Positions 33,466 to 42,974 are shown, counted from the stretch's first letter. The stretch is DNA of 64,000 nt from Streptomyces sp. NBC_00448 (GCF_036014115.1 NZ_CP107913.1:186001-250000), one strand, 5' to 3'. Numbers and translations: made by a program. The notes: a model not told the origin generated them from the letters alone.

Positions 33466-33690
33466 TTCAACGGTGCGAGCGGGCGGTTCGGTCCGGTAGC
33501 GTGCGGGGCATGGTGAGCCCCGAGTCGGACCCGGTGGGGGCTTTCGGTCACGCCGTCAGCCCCCTGAACCGCTGAGTTCGCAGCCCTGATCGTCCCGCCG
33601 CGTCACGCGGCCGGACGAGGTGCCTGCCCGTGGGCTGACCGCGGTGACGAGACGTCCTGTTCACGTTTCGCCCCACCTCGGAGCCACCCC

Positions 33691-35043
33691 ATGCCCCTCG
33701 CGCTGTATCTGCTCGCCCTGGCCGTCTTCGCCATGGGCACGTCCGAGTTCATGCTCGCCGGCCTGCTGCCGGACCTCGCCGCCGACCTCGGCGTGACCGT
33801 GGCCACGGCGGGCGCGCTCACCTCGGCGTTCGCGGTCGGCATGACCATCGGCGCCCCGCTGACGGCCGCGCTCGCCCGCAACCTGCCGAGCCGAACGAGC
33901 CTGCTCGGGTTCCTCCTGGTGTTCGCGGCGGCCCATGCCGCGGCCGCCACCACCACGAGTTTCCCGGTCCTGTTCGCCACCCGGGTCGTCGCCGCGCTCG
34001 CGAACGCCGGGTTCCTCGCGGTGGCCCTGACGACGGCCACCGCCCTGGTCCCGCCGGACCGCAAGGGCCGCGCGCTCGGCGTGCTCCTGTCGGGCACGAC
34101 GCTGGCGACCGTCGCCGGTGTCCCCGCGGGCGCGGTGCTCGGCACGCTGCTGGACTGGCGGGCCACGTTCTGGGCCGTCGCCGCGCTCTGCCTGCCCGCG
34201 GCGCTCGGCATCCTCAAGGCGGTCCCGGGGCGAGCTGCGGGGCGCGCCGGGCCGGGTACGCCGGGTGAGCCGGGTACGCCATGTGCGACGGCTACGCCGG
34301 GTACGCCGCCGCTGCGGTCGGAGTTGGCCCAACTCAAGAGCCGTCAGCTGATCCTGGCGATGCTGCTCGGCGCGCTGGTGAACGCGGCGACCTTCGCGAG
34401 CTTCACCTTTCTCGCCCCCGTCACGACCGGCACCGCCGGCCTGGGCCGGCTGTGGGTCCCGGTCGTCCTGATGCTCTTCGGCGCGGGCTCCTTCGCCGGG
34501 GTCACCGTCGCCGGGCGCCTGGCCGACCGGCGGCCCGGGCTGGTCGTGGCGGCCGGCGGTCCGATGCTGCTCACCGGCTGGCCCGCCCTGGCACTGCTCG
34601 CCGGCTCCCCCGTCGCCCTGTTCACCCTCGTGTGCGTCCAGGGCGCGCTGTCCTTCGCGCTGGGCAGCACCCTGATCACGCGGGTCCTCTACGCGGCCGC
34701 GGCCGCGCCCACCATGGCCGGCGCGTACGCGACCGCGGCGCTCAACGTCGGCGCCGCGCTCGGGCCGCTCGTCGCAGCGGCCGCCCTCACCACCCCGGCC
34801 GGGGACCTCGGGCCGCTGTGGGCGAGCGGGCTGCTCGTCCTGCTGGCCCTGCTGGTCGCCCTCCCCCACCGCCGCGCGATCGTGACGGGCACCGGCGAGG
34901 AAGGGCGGCACGACAGCGAGCGCACCACCGGGCGGGCCATCGAGCCGGCCACCGAACCGGCCACCGAGCGCGCCGTCGAACCGGACGGCGCGCGCCGCTT
35001 CGAGCCGGACGGCGCGCATCGCCGCGCGGGCGGGCGGAGTTGA
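33691..35043 (+). CDS. MFS exporter, Cmx/CmrA chloramphenicol-efflux type
   Basis: This 450-residue membrane protein has 12 predicted helices. MPLALYLLALAVFAMGTSEFMLAGLLPD is the typical start of the Cml/Cmx/CmrA drug-exporter group, followed by the motif around LGVLLSGTTLATVAGVPAG. The central loop is lengthened by a proline/glycine/threonine repeat (near 34248-34312). The C-terminal tail has acidic repeats (EPATEPATERAVEPDG). These low-complexity parts are not normal for the family and look like local repeat expansions. Substrate unproven. Confidence 0.87.
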   Translation: MPLALYLLALAVFAMGTSEFMLAGLLPDLAADLGVTVATAGALTSAFAVGMTIGAPLTAALARNLPSRTSLLGFLLVFAAAHAAAATTTSFPVLFATRVVAALANAGFLAVALTTATALVPPDRKGRALGVLLSGTTLATVAGVPAGAVLGTLLDWRATFWAVAALCLPAALGILKAVPGRAAGRAGPGTPGEPGTPCATATPGTPPLRSELAQLKSRQLILAMLLGALVNAATFASFTFLAPVTTGTAGLGRLWVPVVLMLFGAGSFAGVTVAGRLADRRPGLVVAAGGPMLLTGWPALALLAGSPVALFTLVCVQGALSFALGSTLITRVLYAAAAAPTMAGAYATAALNVGAALGPLVAAAALTTPAGDLGPLWASGLLVLLALLVALPHRRAIVTGTGEEGRHDSERTTGRAIEPATEPATERAVEPDGARRFEPDGAHRRAGGRS

Positions 35044-35071
35044 GGTGCGGGCCGGCCGCCGCGGCGCGGGC

Positions 35072-35494
35072 TCAGAGCGCGATGAGCCCCGCGGCCGTCG
35101 GCCTGAACCCGCAGGCGTCGAGGTAGAACGCCCGCAGGTCCTCCTCGAAGTCGACGTGCAGCCAAGTGCATTCGGCGGCACGCGCCTGGCGGGCGGCCTC
35201 GGCGACGAGCCCGGCGCCGATTCCCGTACGGCGGTGGCTGCCCGCGACCACGGTGTCCAGGATGAACGCGTGGACACCGCCGTCCCACGCCACGTTCACG
35301 AACCCGACGAGGTCACCGTCGTCGCGGGCGCAGACCCAGCCCAGGCTGTGGCGCCGTACCTGCGCCTGCCAGTCGGTGCCCGAGGCGCCCGAGGCGCCCG
35401 AGGCGCCCGAGGCCGGGTGGCCGAAGCCCGCCGCATGCAGCGCGTCGACGGCCGTGTTGTCGAAGTCGTCCCGCCACGCGTACGTGATCGTCAT
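35072..35494 (-). CDS. GNAT-family N-acetyltransferase
   Basis: The 140-residue protein has the GNAT core: HAFILDTVVAGSHRRTGIGAGLVAEAARQA with the acetyl-CoA loop HRRTGIG, and TWLHVDFEEDLRAFYLDACGF. Start is the ATG at 35494 (MTITYAWRDDF). A glycine/alanine/serine insert (ASGASGASGASG) is encoded by three exact copies of CGAGGCGCC at 35381-35407 plus a decayed copy; it lies in a loop and probably varies in length. It is convergent with the exporter gene; 28 bp separate the two stops. Confidence 0.85.
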   Translation of the reverse strand: MTITYAWRDDFDNTAVDALHAAGFGHPASGASGASGASGTDWQAQVRRHSLGWVCARDDGDLVGFVNVAWDGGVHAFILDTVVAGSHRRTGIGAGLVAEAARQARAAECTWLHVDFEEDLRAFYLDACGFRPTAAGLIAL

Positions 35495-35548
35495 GGCGCG
35501 AGCGTATGCCGCCCGGGTCACCCGACGCTCCCCGGTTTTCCGCCGGCG

Positions 35549-36622
35549 TCAGGTCGCCGGTGCGACGGACGTGCGTCGGGTGCGCCGGTGGCGGACCGCC
35601 GCGGAGCCGATCGCGACGACCAGGCCGCCGAACGCCCAGGCGCCCAGCACCCACAGGGAACCGGTGGTGGCGTGGCCGTCGAAGTAGACGGTGTTGCGTA
35701 CGACCGTGGTGCCCGCGCCCGGGGGCAGCGCCTGGCCGATCGCGCGCCAGAACGGCGGCAGCAGGGCGGCCGGGTAGACGCCGCCCGAACTGGGATTGCC
35801 CAGGACGGTGAAGATGAGGATGGTGACACCGAGCCCGATCGTGCCCAGCAGCGACTGGAGCGCGACGCCCACGGCGCCGGAGGCGAAGACCACCAGGGTG
35901 CCGATGCCGACCAGCTCCCAGAACGCGCCGGGCAGGCAGTCCAGCACCGGGCCGACGATGACCGCGCCTCCGATGCCGGAGATGAACGCGTAGGGCACCA
36001 TCGCCGCGAGCCGCACCAGGATGCGGCGGAGCGTCGGACGGGCCGAGCCGGTCGCCATGCTCAGCGCCGACGAGGCGAGGTATCCGCCGATCGTCCAGCT
36101 CAGCACCAGGTAGAACGACGACAGGCCGCGCGAGTCGCCCGACGCCGGCGGGCGGATGTCCCGCACGGTGATCCGGCGGTCCTGCTTCCCGTCGACGACC
36201 TGCACGACCTTCGTGGCGGCGTCGGACGCCGACGGCCCGCCGGCCGAGGCGATCAGGACGGTGTCCGTACGGCCGGTCGCGTCGACGATGAACACCGCGT
36301 CGGCACGGCGGTCCAGCAACCGCTTCCGGCCCTGCGCCCGGTCGGCGACGGCGGTAGCGGCCAGCGGCGTACCCGGAAGCGCGTTGAGCCGCGTGACCGC
36401 ACTGCCTTCGAGCGCCGCCGGCGCCACCACGGCCACCGGCACGCGGTGCGCCTTGGGCGCGTGGAAGGCCCCCATGTACGACAGCGCGAACCCCAACTGC
36501 AGGAGCAGGACGCCCAGCATGATCAGTGCGGCCCGGACGGTGATCGCGTCCCGCACCTCCGCCACCGCGCCGCGCGCGCCCACCTCGTCCTGTCCTGCCC
36601 GATCGCCTTCGCCCGGCAACAC
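35549..36622 (-). CDS. YhgE/Pip-like (DUF3533-type) membrane protein
   Basis: The 357-residue protein starts at a GTG (36622) preceded by GGAGGGAG; this start is strongly supported over longer ones. One N-terminal helix (ALIMLGVLLLQLGFALSYMGAFHAPKAHRVPVAVV), a soluble extracellular domain, then five more helices ending GAWAFGGLVVAIGSAAV. This layout is shared by YhgE/Pip-like proteins and ABC-2-type permeases. Such proteins take part in lipid/drug export or in ESX-linked functions; here the role is unknown. Confidence 0.75.
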   Translation of the reverse strand: MLPGEGDRAGQDEVGARGAVAEVRDAITVRAALIMLGVLLLQLGFALSYMGAFHAPKAHRVPVAVVAPAALEGSAVTRLNALPGTPLAATAVADRAQGRKRLLDRRADAVFIVDATGRTDTVLIASAGGPSASDAATKVVQVVDGKQDRRITVRDIRPPASGDSRGLSSFYLVLSWTIGGYLASSALSMATGSARPTLRRILVRLAAMVPYAFISGIGGAVIVGPVLDCLPGAFWELVGIGTLVVFASGAVGVALQSLLGTIGLGVTILIFTVLGNPSSGGVYPAALLPPFWRAIGQALPPGAGTTVVRNTVYFDGHATTGSLWVLGAWAFGGLVVAIGSAAVRHRRTRRTSVAPAT

Positions 36623-36832
36623 CGTTCTCCCTCCAGCGGCACACCCGTCCGCACCAGCACGACCGGGCCCGGCACATCCTCCGCCGCCCGTACCGCCCGC
36701 CGGCTCGGACGCGCCCACCGCACCGGCCCACACGCCCCATTCGGTGGAGGCGGGCACCGGTGAAACCGCCCGAACGGGCAGCGGGCGAGGCCCCTCTGGC
36801 GTCCACCTGCCGGGGACGGCAGGATGCTCGGC

Positions 36833-37381
36833 ATGGATCAGGGGGTGGCCGCGATCCTCGCGGCCGGCGTGGCGGGCGCGGCGGGCGCGCTGGGGGCGGT
36901 CGCTGGGGCACGGGCGGCGGGCCGGGCCGCGCGCGGACAGGCCGCCCACGAACAGGCGTTACGCGCGCGGGGCGCCGCCATCGAGGCGATCGACACGGCC
37001 TGCAACGCCTTCCATCAAAAGGGGTACGTCGCGATACAGGCCGTCGTGGAGTTCGAGGCGGCTGTCATGGACGGTCACGACGGCAGCAGCCAGGAGCGGG
37101 AGTTCAGCGTCTCCATCAGCGCGGCGCTCATGGCCACCCACGAAGTCAGGTGGTGCTGCGCCGAGTTGGAGGAGCCGGCCCGTCAGTGGTGCGACGCGAT
37201 ACAGAAGATCGGCCAGGCGATCCGCGCCCTGCGCGCCACCCCCGACGCGACCACCGATCCGGCCTCTCCCACCCACCACCGCCGCCACGCCGCCTGGCGG
37301 CACGAGAAGGAGGTCCTGCACGCCTTCCAGCGCCGGGTCCAGCAGGTCAAGGAGTCCACGTCCGCTTCGTTCCTGACCTAG
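36833..37381 (+). CDS. Hypothetical protein with N-terminal membrane segment
   Basis: This 182-residue product (or 185 from the ATG at 36824) begins with a hydrophobic Ala/Gly segment (VAAILAAGVAGAAGALGAVAGARAA) and continues as a soluble helical domain with a Cys-Cys pair (VRWCCAELEEP). I do not recognise a function. It is divergent from the YhgE/Pip-like gene. Its TAG stop overlaps the stop of the convergent gene on the other strand in the shared CTAG at 37378-37381. Confidence 0.68.
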   Translation: MDQGVAAILAAGVAGAAGALGAVAGARAAGRAARGQAAHEQALRARGAAIEAIDTACNAFHQKGYVAIQAVVEFEAAVMDGHDGSSQEREFSVSISAALMATHEVRWCCAELEEPARQWCDAIQKIGQAIRALRATPDATTDPASPTHHRRHAAWRHEKEVLHAFQRRVQQVKESTSASFLT

Positions 37382-38223
37382 GGAGTCTCCTTCCCGACCT
37401 GGGTGGTGGGCCCGGACAGCGCGGACATCAGGCCGCGCATCGTCGCGACGAGGGCCGGCCGGTAGCCGGCCTGGCGAGGTGGCCGCTGCGGGATTCCGTC
37501 GGCGTCCGGGGGCGGTAGCGCGCCCGGGCCGGTCCACTTCTCCTGGACGTCGACGGCGACGGTGAGCACCGCGCCGCCGTGCAGGACGGTCAGGGTCTCG
37601 TCACCGTCGCTGGTCATCAGGTAGGCCCGGTCCCCGATATCGGGCACCCGAACGACGTGCGTCGACCCTCCGACTGCCAGGATCGCCGTGGTCGTACCCG
37701 AGCCGTCGTCCGAGGGCGCGACCGGCTCCAGGGTGTGCCGGCTGCCGCCGACATCGTCGAACTCGGCAGCGGGGTCGGTCTTCTTGTGCAGTTGCACCGT
37801 GACGACGGTGCTGTACGAAGCCTGCCAGTGGGTCCCGACGGAGCGCTGCGCCGTGAGCGTGCACTCGGCCGCGTCGAGCGCCGGACCGGTCTGCATCTCT
37901 GCCGGGGACACCTCGACGTGGCCCGTGCCGAGCGCGTCCGTCAACGGCTTGAGGCTTGAGCCGCTGCAAGGGCTCCCGGAGATCCGGTAGTGATGGAGGT
38001 CGGGGACTGCTTCCTTCCCGTACCCGGACAGGTGCAGCACCAGCGCCCACGCGGCCGAGGTCGCGACGACCGCCCCGAACACCCACGGCCACGGCCGCGT
38101 TCGAGCACCCCTGACGCCGCCGCGCACCACGTCCGCGGACGCGCCTTTCCTCCACGCGCCCTCCGGGTCTCCCCCGTCGCCCTCGACCTCCGGTTCACCG
38201 ATCAACGGCTCGACTGTGCACAT
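37378..38223 (-). CDS. Membrane-anchored protein of unknown function (DUF6215-like)
   Basis: The 281-residue product has a 45-residue hydrophilic N-terminus, one membrane helix (WPWVFGAVVATSAAWALVLHL) and an outer domain with two cysteines in ISGSPCSGSSLKPLTDALG and AAECTLTAQRS. It resembles DUF6215-type Streptomyces proteins as I remember them. The start overlaps the end of the upstream monooxygenase-like gene by 29 bp, so both may be on one transcript. Confidence 0.65.
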   Translation of the reverse strand: MCTVEPLIGEPEVEGDGGDPEGAWRKGASADVVRGGVRGARTRPWPWVFGAVVATSAAWALVLHLSGYGKEAVPDLHHYRISGSPCSGSSLKPLTDALGTGHVEVSPAEMQTGPALDAAECTLTAQRSVGTHWQASYSTVVTVQLHKKTDPAAEFDDVGGSRHTLEPVAPSDDGSGTTTAILAVGGSTHVVRVPDIGDRAYLMTSDGDETLTVLHGGAVLTVAVDVQEKWTGPGALPPPDADGIPQRPPRQAGYRPALVATMRGLMSALSGPTTQVGKETP

Positions 38224-38521
38224 GAGCGGCGTAGCCGTGGAAGCCCTCGGGCTGCCGGGCCAGGAGCGGCGGAACCCGGCTGCTCACGGCTGCGACCGGC
38301 ACGGAACGGGTGGTCGTGTCGTGTGCGTCCTTGTCGATCCACAGCTGGGTCAGCCAGAGCGTGTCCGGGTCGTCCAGGGCTGTGTTGATGCTGTAGCCGA
38401 GCAGGCCGCCGTTGTCGCCGCTCGCGCGGAAACCGTCAAGGAGCACGGCGACCAGCTCGTCCCGCCGCCCCGGCAGTGCGGTCATTCGTCCGTAGACGCT
38501 GAACATGTTCCCCCTGGACAC
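38195..38521 (-). CDS. Antibiotic biosynthesis monooxygenase (ABM)-domain protein
   Basis: The 108-residue protein contains a single ABM ferredoxin-like domain: MFSVYGRMTALPGRRDELVAVLLDG, LLGYSINTALDDPDTLWLTQLW and DAHDTTTRS. Two starts are possible: the GTG at 38521, with GAGGGG seven bases upstream (chosen), and the ATG at 38506. ABM proteins degrade or oxidise small aromatics or haem, or act as small accessory factors; nothing here decides which. It overlaps the downstream gene. Confidence 0.78.
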   Translation of the reverse strand: MSRGNMFSVYGRMTALPGRRDELVAVLLDGFRASGDNGGLLGYSINTALDDPDTLWLTQLWIDKDAHDTTTRSVPVAAVSSRVPPLLARQPEGFHGYAAHVHSRAVDR

Positions 38522-38669
38522 GCAGCCACCCCTCGCCTGAGCCATCCGCGCCCGCGCCACACTCCCGTGACACGTCGTCAGACGAGTCTAGCCACCACGC
38601 CACGCGTCCGCCCCGTGCTCCTCGCACCGAGGACGACCTCAACCGGCCCCGCCGGGCGCTGATACCCGC

Positions 38670-38999
38670 CGGAAGGCCGGCCAGCTCCTCGCCGGCTCCG
38701 GCATCGCCTGGACCTCGCTCCGCAACGGCTTCCACGCCCACAGCCTCGCCTGGCTGCTCGGCCCCAGCAGAATCGTCCGCAGGCTCCTCGGCCAGCTCGA
38801 CACGGACGGCTACGGCTGCGGCTCCGGCGTGCTCAAGGGCCCGCTCCCGATCCAGTCCCGTGCGGGCCTGCCGCGGCTCACCGCGGTGTTCGCGACCGTT
38901 CTCCCGGCGACCGGCGACGCATGCGCGGCCGGGTACTTCGTGCACGTGCGCGCCATGGCCGTGCCGGCCACGGAAATCGGGACCCTGCGCGACGCGTAG
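38670..38999 (+). pseudogene. Relic with an NmrA/quinone-reductase-like segment
   Basis: One frame open from about 38640 to a TAG at 38997 has no usable start. Its first part reads AGQLLAGSGIAWTSLRNGFH and AHSLAWLLGP, which matches the middle of NmrA-type NAD(P)H:quinone oxidoreductases. The remaining 70 codons do not look like that family. A truncated gene joined to other sequence is the simplest explanation. Confidence 0.5.
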
Positions 39000-39032
39000 A
39001 CCCCGAGTCTGCTCCCGACGGGGCTCGGCCCC

Positions 39033-39734
39033 TTACCCGGCGGAGCCGGGGTTGCCCGGGCGGTGGACGGACTCGATGCCCGCGAGGATGAGATCGACGC
39101 CGGCCAGGAACTGCTCGCGGTCGTCGTGTTCGCGCGGTCGGGTCCCGGCGCGGCGCAGGGACGGGTAGCGCGCGGGGTCGAGCTGCGCCCACCGCGCGGC
39201 GACGGCGGCGAGGAACGTCGACCGGTCGGTCTTGCTGTCGGCGAGCGCGCGGGCGTTGGCGGCGTTCTGCCCGGCGACGCCGAGGATGTAGTTGACCAGG
39301 ACGCCCGCGGCGTCGGACAGCGCTCGCTCGGGAACTCCCAGCGCCTGCAGGTGCGTGCTGATCTTCTCGTAGATGTCCAGCAGCGGCGGCCGCCAGGGTT
39401 CGCGGGTGAGCTGGGCGCCGACCCACGGGTGGGCGTCGATCGCGTCGAACAGGCCGAGCGCGACGGCGCGCAGCGCCTGCCGGGGCTCGGCGTCGGCGTC
39501 GAGGCCGGCCACGACACGGGCGATGACGTGGTCGGTGGCCGCGGCGAGCAGGTCGCCGCGGTCCGCGACGTGGTGGTAGATCGCCCCGTACCCGGTGGAC
39601 AGCCGCACGGTGAGCGCCCGCAAGGTCAGCGCGTCCTCGCCCTCGGCGTCGAGTATCCCGGTGGCGGCCTCGACGATGACGTCCCGGGACAGCGCCTCCG
39701 TGCGTCGGGGGGTCCGCCGGGACTTGGTCGTCAT
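39033..39734 (-). CDS. TetR-family repressor
   Basis: The 233-residue regulator starts MTTKSRRTPRRTEALSRDVIVEAA; helix-turn-helix at about residues 35-55 (LTLRALTVRLSTGYGAIYHHV). The C-terminal domain is of the TetR_C type used by TetR/AcrR-like drug sensors. It is divergent from the TetX-like monooxygenase, with inverted TTGGA half-sites between them. Likely controls that gene and itself. The frame is open upstream to 39977, but that part overlaps the divergent gene. Confidence 0.87.
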   Translation of the reverse strand: MTTKSRRTPRRTEALSRDVIVEAATGILDAEGEDALTLRALTVRLSTGYGAIYHHVADRGDLLAAATDHVIARVVAGLDADAEPRQALRAVALGLFDAIDAHPWVGAQLTREPWRPPLLDIYEKISTHLQALGVPERALSDAAGVLVNYILGVAGQNAANARALADSKTDRSTFLAAVAARWAQLDPARYPSLRRAGTRPREHDDREQFLAGVDLILAGIESVHRPGNPGSAG

Positions 39735-39765
39735 GCGCCCCATTCTGCCACGCTTGGATCGCCAC

Positions 39766-39815
39766 TTGGATTGCCGCTCCACACCCGTGCTAGCGTCATT
39801 GGAGTGACAATCCAA
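39766..39815. promoter_or_regulatory. TetR-type half-sites in the divergent promoter
   Basis: TTGGAGTGACAATCCAA (39799-39815) has arms TTGGA and TCCAA around 7 bp. A further TTGGATTG (39766-39773) is the exact complement of CAATCCAA (39808-39815). They lie between the TetR and monooxygenase starts. Confidence 0.6.
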
Positions 39816-39834
39816 CGATTTTCGGAGGTCCACC

Positions 39835-40965
39835 GTGACGCCACCGATCACCGTCGTCGGAGCCGGCCTCGGCGGCCTCGTCCTGGCCCGCGTCCTGCAC
39901 AGGAACGGCATACCGGTCACGGTCTGTGAGGCCGAGACCTCGTCGGCCGCGCGCACCCAGGGCGGCCTGCTCGACATCCACCCGTGGAACGGCCAACCGG
40001 CGCTCGAAGCGGCCGGCCTGATCGAGGAGTTCCGCGGCCTGGTGCTGCCCGGCCGCGAGTCCTACCGGGTGCTGGACCGGGCCGGGACCGTGCTGCTCGA
40101 CCGGCCCGACGACGGCACGGGCGTACGCCCCGAGGTGGCGCGCGGCGAGCTGCGGCAGATGCTGCTCGACTCGCTTCCGGACGGCACCGTGCGGTGGGGG
40201 CGCAAGGTCAGCGGCGTGCGGGCCCTCGGCGGGGGCGGCCACGAGGTGCGCTTCACCGACGGCGCCACCGTCAAGACCAGCCTGCTGATCGGGGCGGACG
40301 GGGCGTGGTCGCGGGTCCGCCCGCTGCTGTCCGGCGCGACCCCGCGGTACGTGGGCGTCACCTCCGTCGAGTACTTCCTGTGCGACGCGGACACCCGGCA
40401 TCCCGCCACCGCGGCGGCGGTCGGCGCCGGGTCTCTGTTCGCGCTCGCGCCGGGAAGGGGCTTGCTGGTCTACCGGGAACGGGGCGGCACCCTGCACGCG
40501 TACGTCCAGCTCACGGTGGCGCGGGACTGGCTCGCCGGCATCGACGCGGCCGACGGCGCGGCCGTGTCGGCGCGGGTCGCCGCCGAGTTCGACGGATGGG
40601 CGCCCGAGCTCACCGCGCTGATCACCGGCAGCGACACCGCGCCGGTCGTCCGCCCCCTGCACGCGCTGCCGGCCGGGCACCGCTGGGCCCGGGTGCCCGG
40701 TGTGACCCTGATCGGCGACGCCGCCCACCTCGAGCCCCCGAACGGCGAAGGCGCGAACACGGCCATGCAGGACGGCGCCGAACTCGGCCGGGCCCTCGCC
40801 GCGCACCCCGACGACGTCGAGGTCGCGCTGGCGGCGTACGAGCAGGCGATGTTCGCGCGCACCGCCGCCGACGCGGGAGGCGAGGACGTCTACGAGCTCA
40901 TGCTCGGCGACGACGCGCCCCACAGCTGGGTCGCCATGATGGGCGGCGCCGAGCGGGCGTCGTGA
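39835..40965 (+). CDS. FAD-dependent monooxygenase (TetX-like)
   Basis: The 376-residue flavoprotein begins with the FAD-binding fold TVVGAGLGGLVLARVLHRNG and ends with the second FAD motif VTLIGDAAHLEPPNGEGANTAMQD. The segment RTQGGLLDIHPWNGQPALEAAGL is close to TetX and related drug-hydroxylating monooxygenases. GTG start with GGAGG upstream. It shares a 100-bp control region with the TetR gene. Whether it acts on tetracyclines is not known. Confidence 0.86.
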   Translation: MTPPITVVGAGLGGLVLARVLHRNGIPVTVCEAETSSAARTQGGLLDIHPWNGQPALEAAGLIEEFRGLVLPGRESYRVLDRAGTVLLDRPDDGTGVRPEVARGELRQMLLDSLPDGTVRWGRKVSGVRALGGGGHEVRFTDGATVKTSLLIGADGAWSRVRPLLSGATPRYVGVTSVEYFLCDADTRHPATAAAVGAGSLFALAPGRGLLVYRERGGTLHAYVQLTVARDWLAGIDAADGAAVSARVAAEFDGWAPELTALITGSDTAPVVRPLHALPAGHRWARVPGVTLIGDAAHLEPPNGEGANTAMQDGAELGRALAAHPDDVEVALAAYEQAMFARTAADAGGEDVYELMLGDDAPHSWVAMMGGAERAS

Positions 40966-41048
40966 CCAGGTGGCCGCCGCAAGGTGGAACCCGGCCGTCC
41001 GTTCGTACGGTGCCTGGGCTGTGGGGGTGTCAGCTCGTACCGGCGGTG

Positions 41049-41810
41049 TCAGCTCTTGCGGCCGGGGAGCATGGCCAGCGCCTGGGAGCGCTGGGCGACG
41101 AGGTCGTCGTAGGTGCCCTCGCGCTCGGCCCAGCGGTGCATGAGGACCCGCTCGACGAGGATCTCGTCGGGGGTGGGGTCCTGCGCGAGCAGCCGCATGA
41201 CCTCGGTGGCGAAGGCGTCGAGCGGCAGGGCGTGCGGGTTGACCTGCTCCTGTCCGGCCGTGGCGACGGCCGGGGGGACCAGCTCCACGACGCCGACGCC
41301 GGTGCCGTCGAGCTGCGCGCGCAGCGCCTCGGAGTAGGCGTGCACCGCGGCCTTCGAGGCGGCGTAGGTGGGCATGGGCGGGAACGGCAGGAAGGCGATG
41401 CCCGAGGTGACGGTGACGAAGGTGCCGGCGCCGCGCCGGATCAGGTGCGGGGTGAAGGCGTCGATGACCCGGATGGTGCCGACCAGGTTGGTGTCGATGG
41501 TGGTCAGCGCCGCCTCGAAGTGGGCGGGGTCGCGCAGGTCCTCCAGGAGCATGGCGCCCGACATCGTCACCACGGTGTCGAGGTCGGGGTACGTCGCGAG
41601 TACCGCGTCGCGGGCCCGTGCGACGGAGGCGCCGTCGGTGACATCGACGGCGAAGGTGCCGAAGCCTTCCGCGGACAGTTCGGCGAGCGCCTGCTCGCTG
41701 CGGCCGCCGACGGCCACGGTGCTGCCTGCCGCGGCGAACCGCCGGGCCAGCTCCCGGCCGATGCCGGACGTTCCGCCGACGATGAGGACGGTACGGTCGG
41801 ACAGATCCAT
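41049..41810 (-). CDS. Short-chain dehydrogenase/reductase
   Basis: The 253-residue enzyme has the classical SDR elements: TVLIVGGTSGIGRELARRFA (cofactor TGxxxGxG-type), MSGAM in the NAG position, catalytic serine in VTVTSGIAF and YAASK (Tyr and Lys). The C-terminal part matches the DltE/YdfG-like short-chain dehydrogenases. Divergent from the MmyB-like regulator, which is a common arrangement in Streptomyces. Substrate unknown. Confidence 0.88.
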   Translation of the reverse strand: MDLSDRTVLIVGGTSGIGRELARRFAAAGSTVAVGGRSEQALAELSAEGFGTFAVDVTDGASVARARDAVLATYPDLDTVVTMSGAMLLEDLRDPAHFEAALTTIDTNLVGTIRVIDAFTPHLIRRGAGTFVTVTSGIAFLPFPPMPTYAASKAAVHAYSEALRAQLDGTGVGVVELVPPAVATAGQEQVNPHALPLDAFATEVMRLLAQDPTPDEILVERVLMHRWAEREGTYDDLVAQRSQALAMLPGRKS

Positions 41811-42002
41811 GAGGTGCTTCCTTCGGTTCGGAGCGCCGCCGGCGGTCGGACCCGCGGCGCCTGTTCTGCGATGGTCCCTGTCCCTCTCGAACAGCGATGC
41901 CGCAAGTCTTGACGGCATCCGCCGGGTGTGGCAGGGCCCCGATCTTCCAGGGTCCTGACAGGGCCCCCGTTGAGACGCGCGGACCGCATTACGGTGGTCG
42001 GC

Positions 42003-42974
42003 ATGAACGACGAGGAATCCGGCAACCGGCTCGGCGGCTACCTGCGCGCCCGGCGCGAGCTGGTCTCCCCCGCGCAGGCCGGGCTCCCGCCCGGCGGCAA
42101 CCGCCGCGTGCCCGGCCTGCGCCGCGAGGAGGTCGCCCTGCTCGCCGGGATCAGCGCCGACTACTACCTGCGCCTGGAGCGGGGCCGCGACAAGAACCCG
42201 TCCGTCCAGGTGCTCGAATCGCTCGCCCGCGTGCTCTGCCTCGACGACGTCGAGCGGACCTATCTGCTCGGTCTCGCGGCGGCCCGGCCCAGGGCGCCGC
42301 GCCGCAAGCGACCCGAGCAGGTGCCGGCACGGGTGCACCAGCTCCTCGCGCAGTTGCCGTTTCCCGCGTTCGTCGAAGGTCGCGCCTTCGACGTACTGGC
42401 CTCCAACCCGATGGCCGTCGCGTTCTCCCCTCGGCTGCGGCCGGGCCACAACCGGCTGCGCTCCCTCTTCCTCGACCCCGAGGAGCAGGCCTTCCAGCAG
42501 GACTGGACGAAGGCCGCCGCCGGTTTCATCGCGGCCCTGCGCACCACCATCGGGGACGACACCGACAACCCCCGGTTCGTCGAGATCGTCGGCGAACTCG
42601 CCCTGTCCAGCGAGCGGTTCCGCGCTCTGTGGGCCCGGCACGACGTCCGCAGCCTCGACGGCGGCACCACCACCGTCCACCACCCCGTCGTCGGTGAACT
42701 ACGGCTCCACCGCGACAAGCTCCCCATCGACGACGTCATCCTCGTCGTCTACTACCCCGACAAGGACAGCGACAGCGACGAGAAGCTCCGCCTCCTGGCC
42801 GCCCTCGCCCACCCCGAGACCACCGCGCACCCGGACACCGCCGAGACCACCGCCCACCCCGAGACCTCCGCCCACCCCGACCACGCCACCGCCGCACCAC
42901 CCGGCCCCCCGCCGGACACCGCCCCGCGCCCGTCATCCCCGGGGCACCGGGCGGAGGGCCCTGGCCGGGCGTGA
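42003..42974 (+). CDS. XRE-type regulator with MmyB-like ligand domain
   Basis: The 323-residue protein starts at MNDEESGNRLGGYLRARREL. Residues 40-75 are the helix-turn-helix (RVPGLRREEVALLAGISADYYLRLERGRD). The following region (LLAQLPFPAFVEGRAFDVLASNPMAVAFSP) is the MmyB-type ligand domain. The C-terminal tail of about 60 residues is low-complexity with repeats of HPET and HPDT, and looks like a repeat expansion. It probably controls the divergent SDR gene 192 bp away. Confidence 0.87.
   Translation: MNDEESGNRLGGYLRARRELVSPAQAGLPPGGNRRVPGLRREEVALLAGISADYYLRLERGRDKNPSVQVLESLARVLCLDDVERTYLLGLAAARPRAPRRKRPEQVPARVHQLLAQLPFPAFVEGRAFDVLASNPMAVAFSPRLRPGHNRLRSLFLDPEEQAFQQDWTKAAAGFIAALRTTIGDDTDNPRFVEIVGELALSSERFRALWARHDVRSLDGGTTTVHHPVVGELRLHRDKLPIDDVILVVYYPDKDSDSDEKLRLLAALAHPETTAHPDTAETTAHPETSAHPDHATAAPPGPPPDTAPRPSSPGHRAEGPGRA

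Noticed and set aside
33510..33575. 21-codon frame MVSPESDPVGAFGHAVSPLN before the exporter
   Set aside because: Too short, no ribosome site and no family; possibly a gene end left by deletion, but not supportable as a gene.
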